DNA of 64,000 nt, from the NCBI GenBank assembly GCA_036365145.1, contig JAEOAD010001230.1:1-64000 (forward strand), written 5' to 3'. Shown one piece after another: positions 48,671 through 61,188 of this stretch. How positions within the stretch are numbered: the first letter of the stretch is position 1; every line of letters starts with the position of its first letter. Both the position numbers and the translations under genes were made by a program. The notes below the pieces were generated by a model. That model did no database searches, had not been told where the DNA came from, and was given only the letters and a program-made list of their open reading frames with translations. Origin of the DNA: Orientallactaga sibirica (taxonomy: Eukaryota > Chordata > Mammalia > Rodentia > Dipodidae).

Positions 48671-49720
48671 TAATAGGATTAGGTTTAAGGCCACATGTAA
48701 ATATATATCCATAAATACATACATACACAAACATATATACAATTTTCGGGGGGAGGGTGCCACGTAGGGACCGGCTGTAGCCCCAGATGACACACAATTC
48801 ACTGTGGCGTCTCTCAGCCTGGCCTTGAACTCACAGCCAAGACTCTTCTAACATGTCCTTATTCACCATTGGTTTCCAGGAAAAGTGAGAAAAGCTTCTA
48901 AGAAGTATCAATCTCAGAATTAAATGCTTCTCATATCCTAACATACATACTTAGTGCTAGCGAGCATTCTCTGGATCTCAGTTGAAGGGAGGCTTCTATG
49001 ATGTTGTCTTTTCACGTGATGACACCAGGTGACACTGGCCTTGTGTCTGTGGAATTTTCTTTCCCAGGAGATCTTCGGGAAAGTTTCTGAAACCAACTGT
49101 GAATTTTCTCTATCATGACAAAGGCCTGCATAACCATGTGTGTGTCTCCTGCAGAGATAGAGCACATAGGGTTTTTCTGTCATTTTCAAAGATTATCGAG
49201 TCCTCTCCTTAGCGGGACCTAATAGACGTTTGCCAAACGTGTTGTATGTAATCGCTCAGCTTACAACTATTCCCGGCATTTAGGCTATGTAAAGTCAAGG
49301 CTTCAGTCTGTTTCGATCGTAATTTATTTGATTCATTTTATAGTTCAGTATTTCTTTCTTTCACTGTTGCTTGCTTGCTTGCTTGCTTGCGTCTTTGCTT
49401 TCTGTCGTCCTTCCTTTCTTTTCTTCCTTCCTTCCTTCCTTCCTTCCTTCATTCCTTTCTTTCTTTTTTCTTTTGGTTATTTAGGCTTTGCAATGTTTGG
49501 CAAGTGTGACTGAATGAAGAAATACATATTGGCCATTTTTGCATACCTTGCCCTTGTTGTGGTCCATCATCACAAGTGCATCCACTGTTTTGTCAGGAAG
49601 GTTCTCAAGCACCTCCTTGTGGAGATTCCATGCCGCAAGGTCCACTTTCCAGGTCTGAGGTTCTCGATACATTCTGCCCGCTCTTCAGCTCATAAGGCTT
49701 ATGAGGGAAAAGGAACTTCT

Positions 49721-50029
49721 GGACTGGAGAGATGGCTTAGGGGTTAAGGCATCTACCTCCTAACCCTCAGAACATTGGTTCCAATCTCCAGCTGTTCCAA
49801 TCTCCAGGTCCCACGTTTAATCAGATGCAAAGTGACCCAAGGACGCAATGCTGCACTTTGCCACAAGGGGGCGCGCACATATGGATTTCGTTCTCAGCAG
49901 CTGAGACATTGCTCCCCCGCCTATCTCTGTCGTCCTCCCTCCCTCCCTCTCCCTCTGTGTGTGTGTGTGTGTCTGTCTCCCTGTCTCTCTCAGTGTCTCT
50001 CTCCAAAAAAAATAAGATAAAATAAAAAG
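49721..50029 (+). mobile_element. Full-length tRNA-derived SINE of hybrid monomer B
   Basis: Copy of 40330-40634 with the CTCF-like core undamaged ('ccacaagggggcgcgcac') and slightly different CT and GT tract lengths. Confidence 0.88.
49861..49878 (+). promoter_or_regulatory. CTCF-like motif, best copy
   Basis: 'CCACAAGGGGGCGCGCAC' matches 13 of 14 positions of the CTCF core consensus CCASYAGRKGGCRS as I know it (the only mismatch is A at the Y position). It lies in the tRNA-SINE. Rodent SINEs of the B2 type are known carriers of CTCF sites. Binding itself is inference. Confidence 0.6.
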
Positions 50030-51799
50030 TTAAAAAAATACATTTTCTGTAGGTGCGTATGGGTTTAAGATGCCCCCATTCTTTTTAATTTGGGGACTTG
50101 GGACACTCCTCCATGTCTGCTGAGTTACCAGAAGTATCAGCCTCAGCAGAAAGGATGCTCAAAACTCCTACCGAATATCTCAAATCCTCTCTCAGTTCTG
50201 GAAGTCCCAGACAGATGTGAGCAGGTGACTCAGGTGCTTGTCAGGAGCCCCGTTTTTCTCCCACGCAGAGAGTCCCTAGAACACCCAGGCCTTCTCCTGG
50301 CCCATCGGCTCCAGATTCTCTAACCTCAGGTGAACGTCACCGAGGTTAGAGAATCTGCTCGTTCCAAAAAACGCACCAAATGGCAGCCTGGGTTTGGACT
50401 GCTGAGCAAGGGGACAGGCGGTGAGTGGAAGGGTCGTTTTGGAATGGAGCTTTATCTTACATTTCATGCCATCACTCTTAGTTACGAGCCTACCGGAAGG
50501 GGGATGTCTGAAAAATGAACAAACAGGTCACAGAGGGTGTGTTTTCCTAGGAATGGCCCAGCCTAACTAAGGAGATCGTGGAGGGCTGAAGGGGGCCTCG
50601 AGGGGTTAGAAGCCGGCCGCTAGAGACCAAGACCCTGCTGGAAATAGTAAGGTAGAGAGATTTAAAAATCTTCCCGAGGCTCTGAATCCAATTACTTGCA
50701 CCACTGTCTCGCCTGTGATTGTCGTTGATGACGAGAGGGACTCAGGTTTTCTGAAGTGAGCTCGGGTTTCGGTGCAGATTCCTGGAAGGAGAGTAAGAAC
50801 TCCATGAGGTGCGAGGAAGAGTGTTCTTTTACTGCCCGCTCACCCCGAATATATACACATATGAATATATATTTAAATTATATATAAACTTATATGTAAA
50901 CATATGAGTTCATATATGACTATATATGGAAATTTATACATATATTACATATATAAATATATGTTATATATTTACATATATGACATGTATGAAATATAAT
51001 TACATGTATTATAGATTTTTATACATTATTTATAATACATAACACATACATATACTAACATATATAATTATATGTGAATGTATATAAATTTTTATATATA
51101 TCTCAATAGGATTAGGATTAAGGCCATATGTAAATCTTTATCCATCAACACAGAAACATACACACACACGCAAACACACACACACACATATATGTATATA
51201 TATATACATACATAAATACATACATACATAATTTTTGGAGGGGGTACAGGGTAGCAGTGGCTGTAGCCCGGGCTAACACAGAATTCACTGTGGCATCTCT
51301 GTCTGGCCTTGAACTTCCAGCCAAAACCTTGTAACATGTTCTTATTCACAATTGGTTTCCTGGAAAAGTTAGAATAACTTCTAAGAAGCGTCAATCTCAG
51401 AATTACATCCTTCTAATGTGCTAACATACATAGTAAGTGCCAGCGAGCATTCTCTGGATCTGATTTTAAAGTAGGCTTATGTGATATCGACTTTTCATGT
51501 GATGCCACCAGGTGACTCTGGCCTTGTGTCTGTGTTATTTTCTTTCACAGGTGGTCTGTTGGAAAGTTTCTGAAACCAGCACTGAATTTTCTCTATCATG
51601 ACAAAGGCCTGCCTAGCCATCTGTGTGTCTCCTGCAAAGATAGAGCACATAGGGTTTTTTGTAATTTTGAAAGTTTATCGAGTCGTCTCCTTAGCAGGAC
51701 CTAATAGACGTTTGCCAAATGGTTTGTATGTCATCGCTTCGCTTACAACTATTCCAGGCATTTAAGCTATGTAAAGTCAAAGCTTCAATCGGTTTCGAT

Positions 51800-53506
51800 C
51801 TTAATTCATTTCATTTATTGTATATTATAGTTTTTCTTTCTTTCTCTGTTGCTTGCTTGCTTGAATCTTTGCTGCCTGTCCTTCTTCCTTCCTTTCTTTC
51901 TTCCTTCCTTTCTTTTCTTTCCTTCCTTCCTTCCTTCCTTCCATCTTTCTATCCTTCCCTTCTTTTGTCTTTTTGTTATTTTGGCTTTGCGATGTTTTAC
52001 AAGTGTGACTGAATGAAGAAATGACATACGGGCGATTTTTCCATACCTTGCACTTGTTGTGGTCCGTCACCACACCTGCATCCACCGTTTTGTCAGGAAG
52101 GTTCTCAAACGCCTCCTTCTGGCAACTCCGTGCCTCAAGGTACACTTTCCAAGTCTGAGGTTCTCGATTCCTTCTGCCCACTCTTCAGCTCATAAGGCTT
52201 ATAAGGAATTAAAAGGAGTTTCTGGGCTGAGAGAATACTTAGGGTTAAGGCGCCTGGCTTCTAACCCTAAGAACACTGGTTCGAATCCTGAGTGGGATTT
52301 CAGTCTGCAGGTCCCACGTTTAGTCAGATGCAAAGTTACGCAAGGGTGCAATGCCGCAAATGGACACAAGGGGGCGCGCACATCTTGATTTCGTGCACAG
52401 CAGCTGAGACACTGCCTACCCGCCCATCTCTGACACTCCACCAGGTCGGATGGGTTACCAGAAGTGTGAGCCTCAGGCAGAAAGGGCGCTCAAAACTCCT
52501 ACTGAATATCTTCAAACCTCTGTCAGTTCTGGAGGTCCCAGACAGATGTGAGCAGATGACTCAGGTGCTTGTCGGGAGCCCCGTTTTTCTCCCATGCAGA
52601 GAGTCCCTGGAACACCCAGGCCTTCTCCTGGCCCGTCCGGATCCAGATTCTCTAACCGCGACGAGTTCACCCGAGGTTAGAGAATTGGCTCGTGCCAAAA
52701 AAACGCTCCAAATGGACGCCTGAGTTTGGACTGCTGAGCCAGGGGACAGGCGGTGAGGGGAAGGGTCTTTTTGGAAATGCAGTGATATCTTACATATCAT
52801 GCCATCACTCTTACTTACGAGCCTACTGGCAGGGGGATTTCTGAAAAATGAACAAACAGGTCACAGAGGGTGTGTTTTCCAACGAATGGCCCAGCCTAAC
52901 TAAGGAGATCGTGGAGGGCTGACGAGAAAGGGCCTCGAGGGGTTAGAAGCCGGCCGCTAGAGACCAAGGCCCTGCTGGAAATAGTAAGGTAGAGAGATTT
53001 AAAAATCTTCCGGGGCTCTGAGTCCAATTACTTGGACCACTGTCTCGCCTGTCATTGTCGTTGATGACGAAAGAGACTCAGGTTTTCTGAAGTGAGCTCG
53101 GGTGTCAGTCCAGATCCTGGAAGGAGAGTGAGAACTCCGTGAGGTGCGAGGAACAGTGTTCTTTTACTACCCGCTCACCCAGAATATATACACATATGAA
53201 TATATATTTAAATTATATAGAAACTTATATGTAAATATATGAGTTCATATATGACTATACATGTTAATTTATACATATATTAGATATATAAATATATGTT
53301 ATATATTTACATATATGACATGTATAAAATATAATTACATGTATTATAGATTTTTATACGTTATTTATAATACATAATACATATACTAACATATATAATT
53401 ATATGTAAATGTATATAAATTTTTATATATATCTCAATAGGATTAGGTTTAAGGCCATATGTAAATGTGTATCCATCAACAAAGAAACATACACACACAC
53501 GCAAAG

Positions 53507-53575
<69 letters not shown>

Positions 53576-54164
53576 CATAAATACATACATACATAATTTT
53601 TGGTTGGGGTACAGGGTAGCATTGGCTGTAGCCCGGGCTAACACAGAATTCATTGTGGCATCTCGGTCTGGCTTTGAACTTCCAGCCAAACCCTTGTAAC
53701 ATGTTTTTATTCACAATTGGTTTCCTGGAAAAGTTAGAATAACTTCTAAGAAGTGTCAATCTCAGAATTAAATCCTTCTAATGTCCTAACATACATAGTA
53801 AGTGCCAGCGAGCATTCTCTGGATCTCAGTTTAAAGGAGGCTTCTGTGATATCGACTTTTCATGTGATGACACCAGGTGACTCTGGCCTTGTGTCTGTGT
53901 TATTTTCTTTCCCAGGTGATCTGCTGGAAAGTTTCTGAAACCAGCACTGAATTTTCTCTATCATGACAAAGGCCTGCCTAGCCATCTGTGTGTCTCCTGC
54001 AAAGATAGAGCACGTAGGGTTTTTTGTAATTTTCAAAGATTATCGAGTCGTCTCCTTAGCAGGACCTAATAGACGTTTGCCAAATGGGTTGTGTGCCATC
54101 GCTTCGCTTACAACTATTCCCGGCATTTAGGCTATGTAAAGTCAAAGCTTCAGTCTGTTTCGAG
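51800..54164 (+). repeat. Short monomer 14 (flipped loop, shortened left arm)
   Basis: 2365 bp. SINE about 52224-52433; CTCF-like motif 52363-52381; hairpin 52645-52686 has the flipped loop and shortened left arm, matching monomer 12 at 33917. (CA)n(TA)n about 53508-53569. Left third pairs with monomer 3 and middle with monomer 12, so this is another mosaic. Confidence 0.93.
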
Positions 54165-56494
54165 CGTAATTCATTTCATTTATTGTATATTTCAGTGTTT
54201 CTTTCTTTCTTTCTCTTTTGCTTGCTTGCTTCAGTCTTTGCTGTCTGTCCTGCTTCCTTCCTTTCCTTTCTTTTTTTTCTTTTCTTCCTTCCTTCCTTCG
54301 TTCCCTTCTTTTTCTTTTTGTTATTTTGCCTTTGCGATATTTTGCAAGGGTGACTGAATGAAGAAATGATATACAGGCGATTTTTCCATACCTTGTCCTT
54401 GTGGTCCAGCACCACACCTGCATGCACCGTGTTGTCAGGAAGGTTCTCAAGCGCCTCCTTCTGGCGACTCCGTGCCTCAAGGTCCACTTTCCAAGTCTGA
54501 GGTTCTCGATTCCTTCTGCCCACTCTTCAGCTCATAAGGTTTATAAGGAATTAAAAGGAGTTTCGGGGCTGGAGAGAATACGTAGGGGTTAAGGCGCCTG
54601 ACTTCTAACCCTAAGAACACTGGTTCGAATCCTGAGTGGGATTTCAGTCTGCAGGTCCCACGTTTAGTCAGATGCAAAATTATGCAAGGGTGCAGTGCCG
54701 CACATGGACACAAGGGGGCGAGCACATCTTGATTTGGTGCACAGCAGCTGAGACACTGCCTGCCCGCCCATCTCTGACACTCCACCAGTTCTGCTGGGTT
54801 ACCAGAAGTGTGAGCCTCAGGCAGAAAGGGCGCTCAAAACTCCTACTGAATATCTTCAAACCTCTGTCAGTTCTGGAGGTCCCAGACAGATGTGAGCAGA
54901 TGACTCAGGTGCTTGTCGGGAGCCCCGTTTTTCTCCCACGCAGAGAGTCCCTGGAACACCCAGCCCTTCTCCTGGCCCGTCCGGCTCCAGATTCTCTAAC
55001 CTCGGGTGAACGCGTCGCGGTCACCCGAGGTTAGAGAATCTGCTCGTTCCAAAAAAACGCTCCAAATGGCCGCCTGAGTTTGGACTGCTGAGCCAGGGGA
55101 CAGGTGGTGAGCGGAAGGGTCTTTTTGGAAATGCAGCGATATCTTACATTTCATGTCATCACTCTTAGTTACGAGCCTACCGGAAGGGGGATGTCTGAAA
55201 AATGAACAAACAGGTCACAGAGGTTGTGTTTTCCTAGGAATGGCCCAGCCTAACTAAGGAGATCGTGGAGGGCTGACGGGGAAGGGCCTCGAGGGGTTAG
55301 AAGCGGACCGCTAGAGACCAAGGCCCTGCTGGAAATAGTAAGGTAGAGAGATTAAAAAACCTTCCCGGGGCTCTGAGTCCAATTACTTGGACCACTGTCT
55401 CGCCTGTCATTGTCGTTGTTGACGAGAGGGACTCAGGTTTTCTGAAGTGAGCTCGGGTGTCGGTGCAGGATCCTGGAAGGAGAGTGAGAACTCCGTGACG
55501 TGCGAGGAACAGTGTTCTTTTACTGCCCGTTCACCCAGAATATATACACATATGAATATATATTTAAATTATATATAAACTTATATGTAAATATATGAGT
55601 TCATATATGACTATACATGGAAATTTATACATATATTAGATATACAAGTATATGTTTTTATTTACATATATGACATGTATAAAATATAATTACATGTATT
55701 ATAGATTTTTATATGTTATTTATACTACATAATACATACATATACTAACATATATAATTATATGTGAATGTATATAAATTTTTATATATATCTCAATACT
55801 ATTAGGTTGAAGGCCTTATGTTAATGTGTATCCATTAACACAGAAACATACACACACACGCAAACACACACACACACACACACATATATGTATATATATG
55901 TACATACATAAATACATACATACATAATTTTTGGAGGGGTATAGGGTAGCAGTGGCTGTAGCCCGGGCTAACACAGAATTCACTGTGGCATCTTTGTCTG
56001 GCTTTGAACTCCCAGCCAAACCCTTGTAACATGTTCTTATTCACAATTGGTTTCCTGGAAAAGTTAGAATAACTTCTAAGAAGTGTCAATCTCAGAATTA
56101 AATCCTTCTAATGTCCTAACATACATAGTAAGTGCCAGCGAGCATTCTCTGGATCTCAGTTTAAAGGAGGCTTCTGTGATATCGACTTTTCATGTGATGA
56201 CACCAGGTGACTCTGGCCTTGTGTCTGTGTTATTTTCTTTCCCACGTGATCTGCTGGAAAGTTTCTGAAACCAGCACTGAATTTTCTCTATCATGACAAA
56301 GGCCTGCCTAGCCATCTGTGTGTCTCCTGCAAAGATAGAGCACGTAGGGTTTTTTGTAATTTTCAAAGATTATCGAGTCGTCTCCTTAGCAGGACCTAAT
56401 AGACGTTTGCCAAATGGGTTGTGTGTCATCGCTTCGCTTACAACTATTCCAGGCATTTAGGCTATGTAAAGTCAAAGCTTCAGTCTGTTTCGAT
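54165..56494 (+). repeat. Short monomer 15
   Basis: 2330 bp. SINE about 54566-54776; CTCF-like motif 54707-54725 with 'cgagcac' after the core; hairpin 54989-55041 canonical; (CA)n(TA)n about 55864-55902 is short and interrupted ('tatgtatatatatgtac'). Confidence 0.93.
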
Positions 56495-58175
56495 CGTAAT
56501 TCATTTCATTTATTGTATATTTTATTTTTCTTTCTTTCTTTCTCTTTTGCTTGTCTTGCTTCAGTCTTTGCTGTCTGTCCTGCTTCCTTCCTTTTCTTTC
56601 TTTTTTTCTTTTCTTCCTTCCTTCCTTCCTTCCCTTCTTTTTCTTTTTGTTATTTTGGCTTTGCGATGTTTTGCAAGTGTGACTGAATGAAGAAATGATA
56701 TACAGGCGATTTTTCCATACCTTGCCCTTGTGGTCCATCACCACACCTGCATCCACCGTGTTGTCAGGAAGGTTCTCAAGCGCCTCCTTCTGGCGACTCC
56801 GTGCCTCAAGGTCCACTTTCCAAGTCTGAGGTTCTCGATTCCTTCTGCCCACTCTTCAGCTCATAAGGTTTATAAGGAATTAAAAGGAGTTTCTGGGCTG
56901 GAGAGAATACTTAGGGGTTAAGGCGCCTGACTTCTAACCCTAAGAACACTGGTTCGAATCCTGAGTGGGATTTCAGTCTGCAGGTCCCACGTTTAGTCAG
57001 ATGCAAAGTTACGAAGGGTGCAATGCCGCACATGGACACAAGGGGCGCGCACATCTTGATTTCGTGCACAGCAGCTGAGACACTGCCTGCCCGCCCATCT
57101 CTGACACTCCACCAGGTCTGCTGGGTTACCAGAAGTGTGAGCCTCAGGCAGAAAGGGCGCTCAAAACTCCTACTGAATATCTTCAAACCTCTGTCAGTTC
57201 TGGAGGTCCCAGACAGATGTGAGCAGATGACTCAGGTGCTTGTCGGGAGCCCCGTTTTTCTCCCACGCAGAGAGTCCCTGGAACACCCAGCCCTTCTCCT
57301 GGCCCGTCCGGCTCCAGATTCTCTAACCTCGGGTGAACGCGTCGCGGTCACCCGAGGTTAGAGAATCTGCTCGTTCCAAAAACGCTCCAAATGGCCGCCT
57401 GAGTTTGGACTGCTGAGCCAGGGGGGACAGGTGGTGAAGGGAAGGGTCTTTTTGGAAATGCAGCGATATCTTACATTTCATGCCATCACTCTTAGTTACG
57501 AGCCTACCGGAAGGGGGATGTCTGAAAAATGAACAAACAGGTCACAGAGGGTGTGTTTTCCTAGGAATGGCCCAGCCTAACTAAGGAGATCGTGGAGGGC
57601 TGACGGGAAAGGGCCTCGAGGGGTTAGAAGCCGGCCGCTAGAGACCAAGGCCCTGCTGGAAATAGTAAGGTAGAGATTTAAAAATCTTCCCGGGGCTCTG
57701 AGTCCAATCACTTGGACCACTGTCTCGCCTGTCATTGTCGTTGATGACGAGAGGGACTCAGGTTTTCTGAAGTGAGCTCGGGTGTCGGTGCAGGATCCTG
57801 GAAGGAGAGTGAGAACTCAGTGAGGTGCGAGGAACAGTGTTCTTTTACTGCCCGCTCACCCAGAATATATACACATATGAATATATATTTAAATTATATA
57901 TAAACTTATATGTAAAAATATGAGTTCATATATGACTATACATGGAAATTTATACATATATTAGATATATAAATATATGTTATATATTTACATATATGAC
58001 ATGTATAAAATATAATTACATGTATTATAGATTTTTATACGTTATTTATAATACATAATACATACATATACTAACATATATAATTATATGTGAATGTATA
58101 TAAATTTTTATATATATCTCAATAGGATTAGGTTTAAGGCCATATGTAAATGTGTATCCATCAACACAGAAACAT

Positions 58176-58220
<45 letters not shown>

Positions 58221-58814
58221 CATAAATACATACATACATACATAATTTTTGGAGGGGGTACAGGGTAGCAGTGGCTGTAGCCCGGGCTAACACAGAATTC
58301 ACTGTGGCATCTCTGTCTGGCCTTGAACTCCCAGCCAAACCCTTGTAACATGTTCTTATTCACAATTGGTTTCCTGGAAAAGTTAGAATAACTTCTAAGA
58401 AGTGTCAATCTCAGAATTAAATCCTTCTAATGTCCTAACATACATAGTAAGTGCCAGCGAGCATTCTCTGGATCTCAGTTTAAGGGAGGCTTCTGTGATA
58501 TCGACTTTTCATGTGATGACACCAGGTGACTCTGGCCTTGTGTCTGTGTTATTTTCTTTCCCAGGTGATCTGCTGGAAAGTTTCTGAAACCAGCACTGAA
58601 TTTTCTCTATCATGACAAAGGCCTGCCTAGCCATCTGTGTGTCTCCTGCAAAGATAGAGCACGTAGGGTTTTTTTGTAATTTTCAAAGATTATCGAGTCG
58701 TCTCCTTAGCAGGACCTAATAGACGTTTGCCAAATGGGTTGTGTGCCATCGCTTCGCTTACAACTATTCCCGGCATTTAGGCTATGTAAAGTCAAAGCTT
58801 CAGTCTGTTTCGAT
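56495..58814 (+). repeat. Short monomer 16
   Basis: 2320 bp, the shortest complete monomer, owing largely to a short (CA)n(TA)n tract about 58182-58221. SINE about 56895-57105; CTCF-like motif 57035-57052 in the four-G form; hairpin 57316-57368 canonical. Confidence 0.93.
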
Positions 58815-60501
58815 CGTAATTCATTTCATTTATTGTATATTTCAGTGTTTCTTTCTTTCTTTGTCTTTGCTTGCTTGCTTCAGTCTTTGCTGTCTGTCCT
58901 GCTTCCTTCCTTTCCTTTCTTTTTTTTTCTTCTTTTCTTCCTTCCTTCCTTCGTTCCCTTCTTTTTTCTTTTTGTTATTTTGGCTTTGCGATGTTTTGCA
59001 AGTGTGACTGAATGAAGAAATGATATACAGGCGATTTTTCCATACCTTTGCCCTTGTGGTCCATCACCACACCTGCATCCACCGTGTTGTCAGGAAGGTT
59101 CTCAAGCGCCTCCTTCTGGCGACTCCGTGCCTCAAGGTCCACTTTCCAAGTCTGAGGTTCTCGATTCCTTCTGCCCACTCTTCAGCTCATAAGGTTTATA
59201 AGGAATTAAAAGGAGTTTCTGGGCTGGAGAGAATACTTAGGGTTAAGGCGCCTGACTTCTAACCCTAAGAACACTGGTTCGAATCCTGAGTGGGATTTCA
59301 GTCTGCAGGTCCCACGTTTAGTCAGATGCAAAGTTACGCAAGGGTGCAATGCCGCACATGGACACAAGGGGGCGCGCACATCTTGATTTTGTGCACAGCA
59401 GCTGAGACACTGCCTGCCCGCCCATCTCTGACACTCCACCAGGTCTGCTGGGTTACCAGAAGTGTGAGCCTCAGGCAGAAAGGGCGCTCAAAACTCCTAC
59501 TGAATATCTTCAAACCTCTGTCAGTTCTGGAGGTCCCAGACAGATGTGAGCAGATGACTCAGGTGCTTGTCGGGAGCCCCGTTTTTCTCCCACGCAGAGA
59601 GTCCCTGGAACACCCAGCCCTTCTCCTGGCCCGTCCGGCTCCAGATTCTCTAACCTCGGGTGAACGCGTCGCGGTCACCCGAGGTTAGAGAATCTGCTCG
59701 TTCCAAAAAAACGCTCCAAATGGCCGCCTGAGTTTGGACTGCTGAGCCAGGGGACAGGTGGTGAGCGGAAGTGTCTTTTTGGAAATGCAGCGATATCTTA
59801 CATTTCATGCCATCACTCTTAGTTACGAGCCTATTGGAAGGGGGATGTCTGAAAAATGAACAAACAGGTCACAGAGGGTGTGTTTTCCTAGGAATGGCCG
59901 AGCCTAACTAAGGAGATCGTGGAGGGCTGACGGGAAAGGTCCTCGAGGGGTTAGAAGCCGGCCGCTAGAGACCAAGGCCCTGCTGGAAATAGTAAGGTAG
60001 AGAGATTTAAAAATCTTCCCGGGGCTCTGAGTCCAATTTCTTGGACCACTGTCTCGCCTGTCATTGTCGTTGATGACGAGAGGGCCTCAGGTTTTCTGAA
60101 GTGAGCTCGGGTGTCGGTGCAGGATCCTGGAAGGAGAGTGAGAACTCCGTGAGGTGCGAGGAACAGTGTTCTTTTACTGCCCGCTCACCCAGAATATATA
60201 CACATATGAATATATATTTAAATTATATATAAACTTATATGTAAATATATGAGTTCATATATGACTATATATGGAAATTTATACATATATCAGATATATA
60301 AATATATGTTATATATTTACATATATGACATGTATAAAATATAATTACATGTATTATAGATTTTTATACGTTATTTATAATACATAATACATACATATAC
60401 TAACATATATAATTATATGTGAATGTATATAAATTTTTATATATATCTCAATACTATTAGGTTTAAGGCTTATATGTAAATGTGTATCCATCAACACAGA
60501 A

Positions 60502-60599
<98 letters not shown>

Positions 60600-61188
60600 C
60601 ATACATACATACATACATAATTTTTGGAGGGGGTACAGGGTAGCAGTGGCTGTAGTTCAGGCTAACACAGAATTCACTGTGGCATCTCTGTCTGGCCTTG
60701 AACTCCCAGCCAAACCCTTGTAACATGTTCTTATTCACAATTGGTTTCCTGAAAAGTTAGAATAACTTCTAAGAAGTGTCAATCTCAGAATTAAATCCTT
60801 CTAATGTCCTAACATACATAGTAAGTGCCAGCGAGCATTCTCTGGATCTCAGTTTAAAGGGAGGCTTCTGTGATATCGACTTTTCATGTGATGACACCAG
60901 GTGACTCTGGCCTTGTGTCTGTGTTATTTTCTTTCCCACGTGATCTGCTGGAAAGTTTCTGAAACCAGCACTGAATTTTCTCTATCATGACAAAGGCCTG
61001 CCTAGCCATCTGTGTGTCTCCTGCAAAGATAGAGCACGTAGGGTTTTTTGTAATTTTCAAAGATTATCGAGTCGTCTCCTTAGCAGGACCTAATAGACGT
61101 TTGCCAAATGGGTTGTGTGCCATCGCTTCGCTTACAACTATTCCCGGCATTTAGGCTATGTAAAGTCAAAGCTTCAGTCTGTTTCGAG
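58815..61188 (+). repeat. Short monomer 17
   Basis: 2374 bp. SINE about 59221-59430; CTCF-like motif 59361-59379; hairpin 59643-59695 canonical; long (CA)n(TA)n about 60505-60596. It shares 'atggccgagcc' and 'caatttcttggacc' with monomer 4. Confidence 0.93.

Larger units (their letters stand above)
44777..49317 (+). repeat. Long monomer B with 2.24 kb extra segment
   Basis: Second copy of 35453-39934 at an offset of about 9.33 kb, sharing its private variants ('cttccaaacctaagaac', flipped and shortened hairpin 45602-45640, 'cctacgactatcccagcg'). SINE about 45178-45388; CTCF-like motif 45319-45337. Extra segment 46138-48380 opens after 'ctcacccag' and closes at 'actcag'. Differences from the first copy are mostly single bases and microsatellite length, for example an expanded (TA)n at 48622-48666. 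Confidence 0.92.
49318..51799 (+). repeat. Hybrid monomer B: long-type left, short-type right
   Basis: 2482 bp, counterpart of 39935-42449. Full-length SINE about 49721-50029 with the best CTCF-like motif of the window at 49861-49878; hairpin 50313-50356 with tiny loop; short (CA)n(TA)n about 51173-51208. The right end (51400-51799) has private changes ('tgattttaaagtagg', 'tttcacaggtggtc') and then the 'cttcaatcggtttcg' variant also seen at 11745. Confidence 0.9.
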
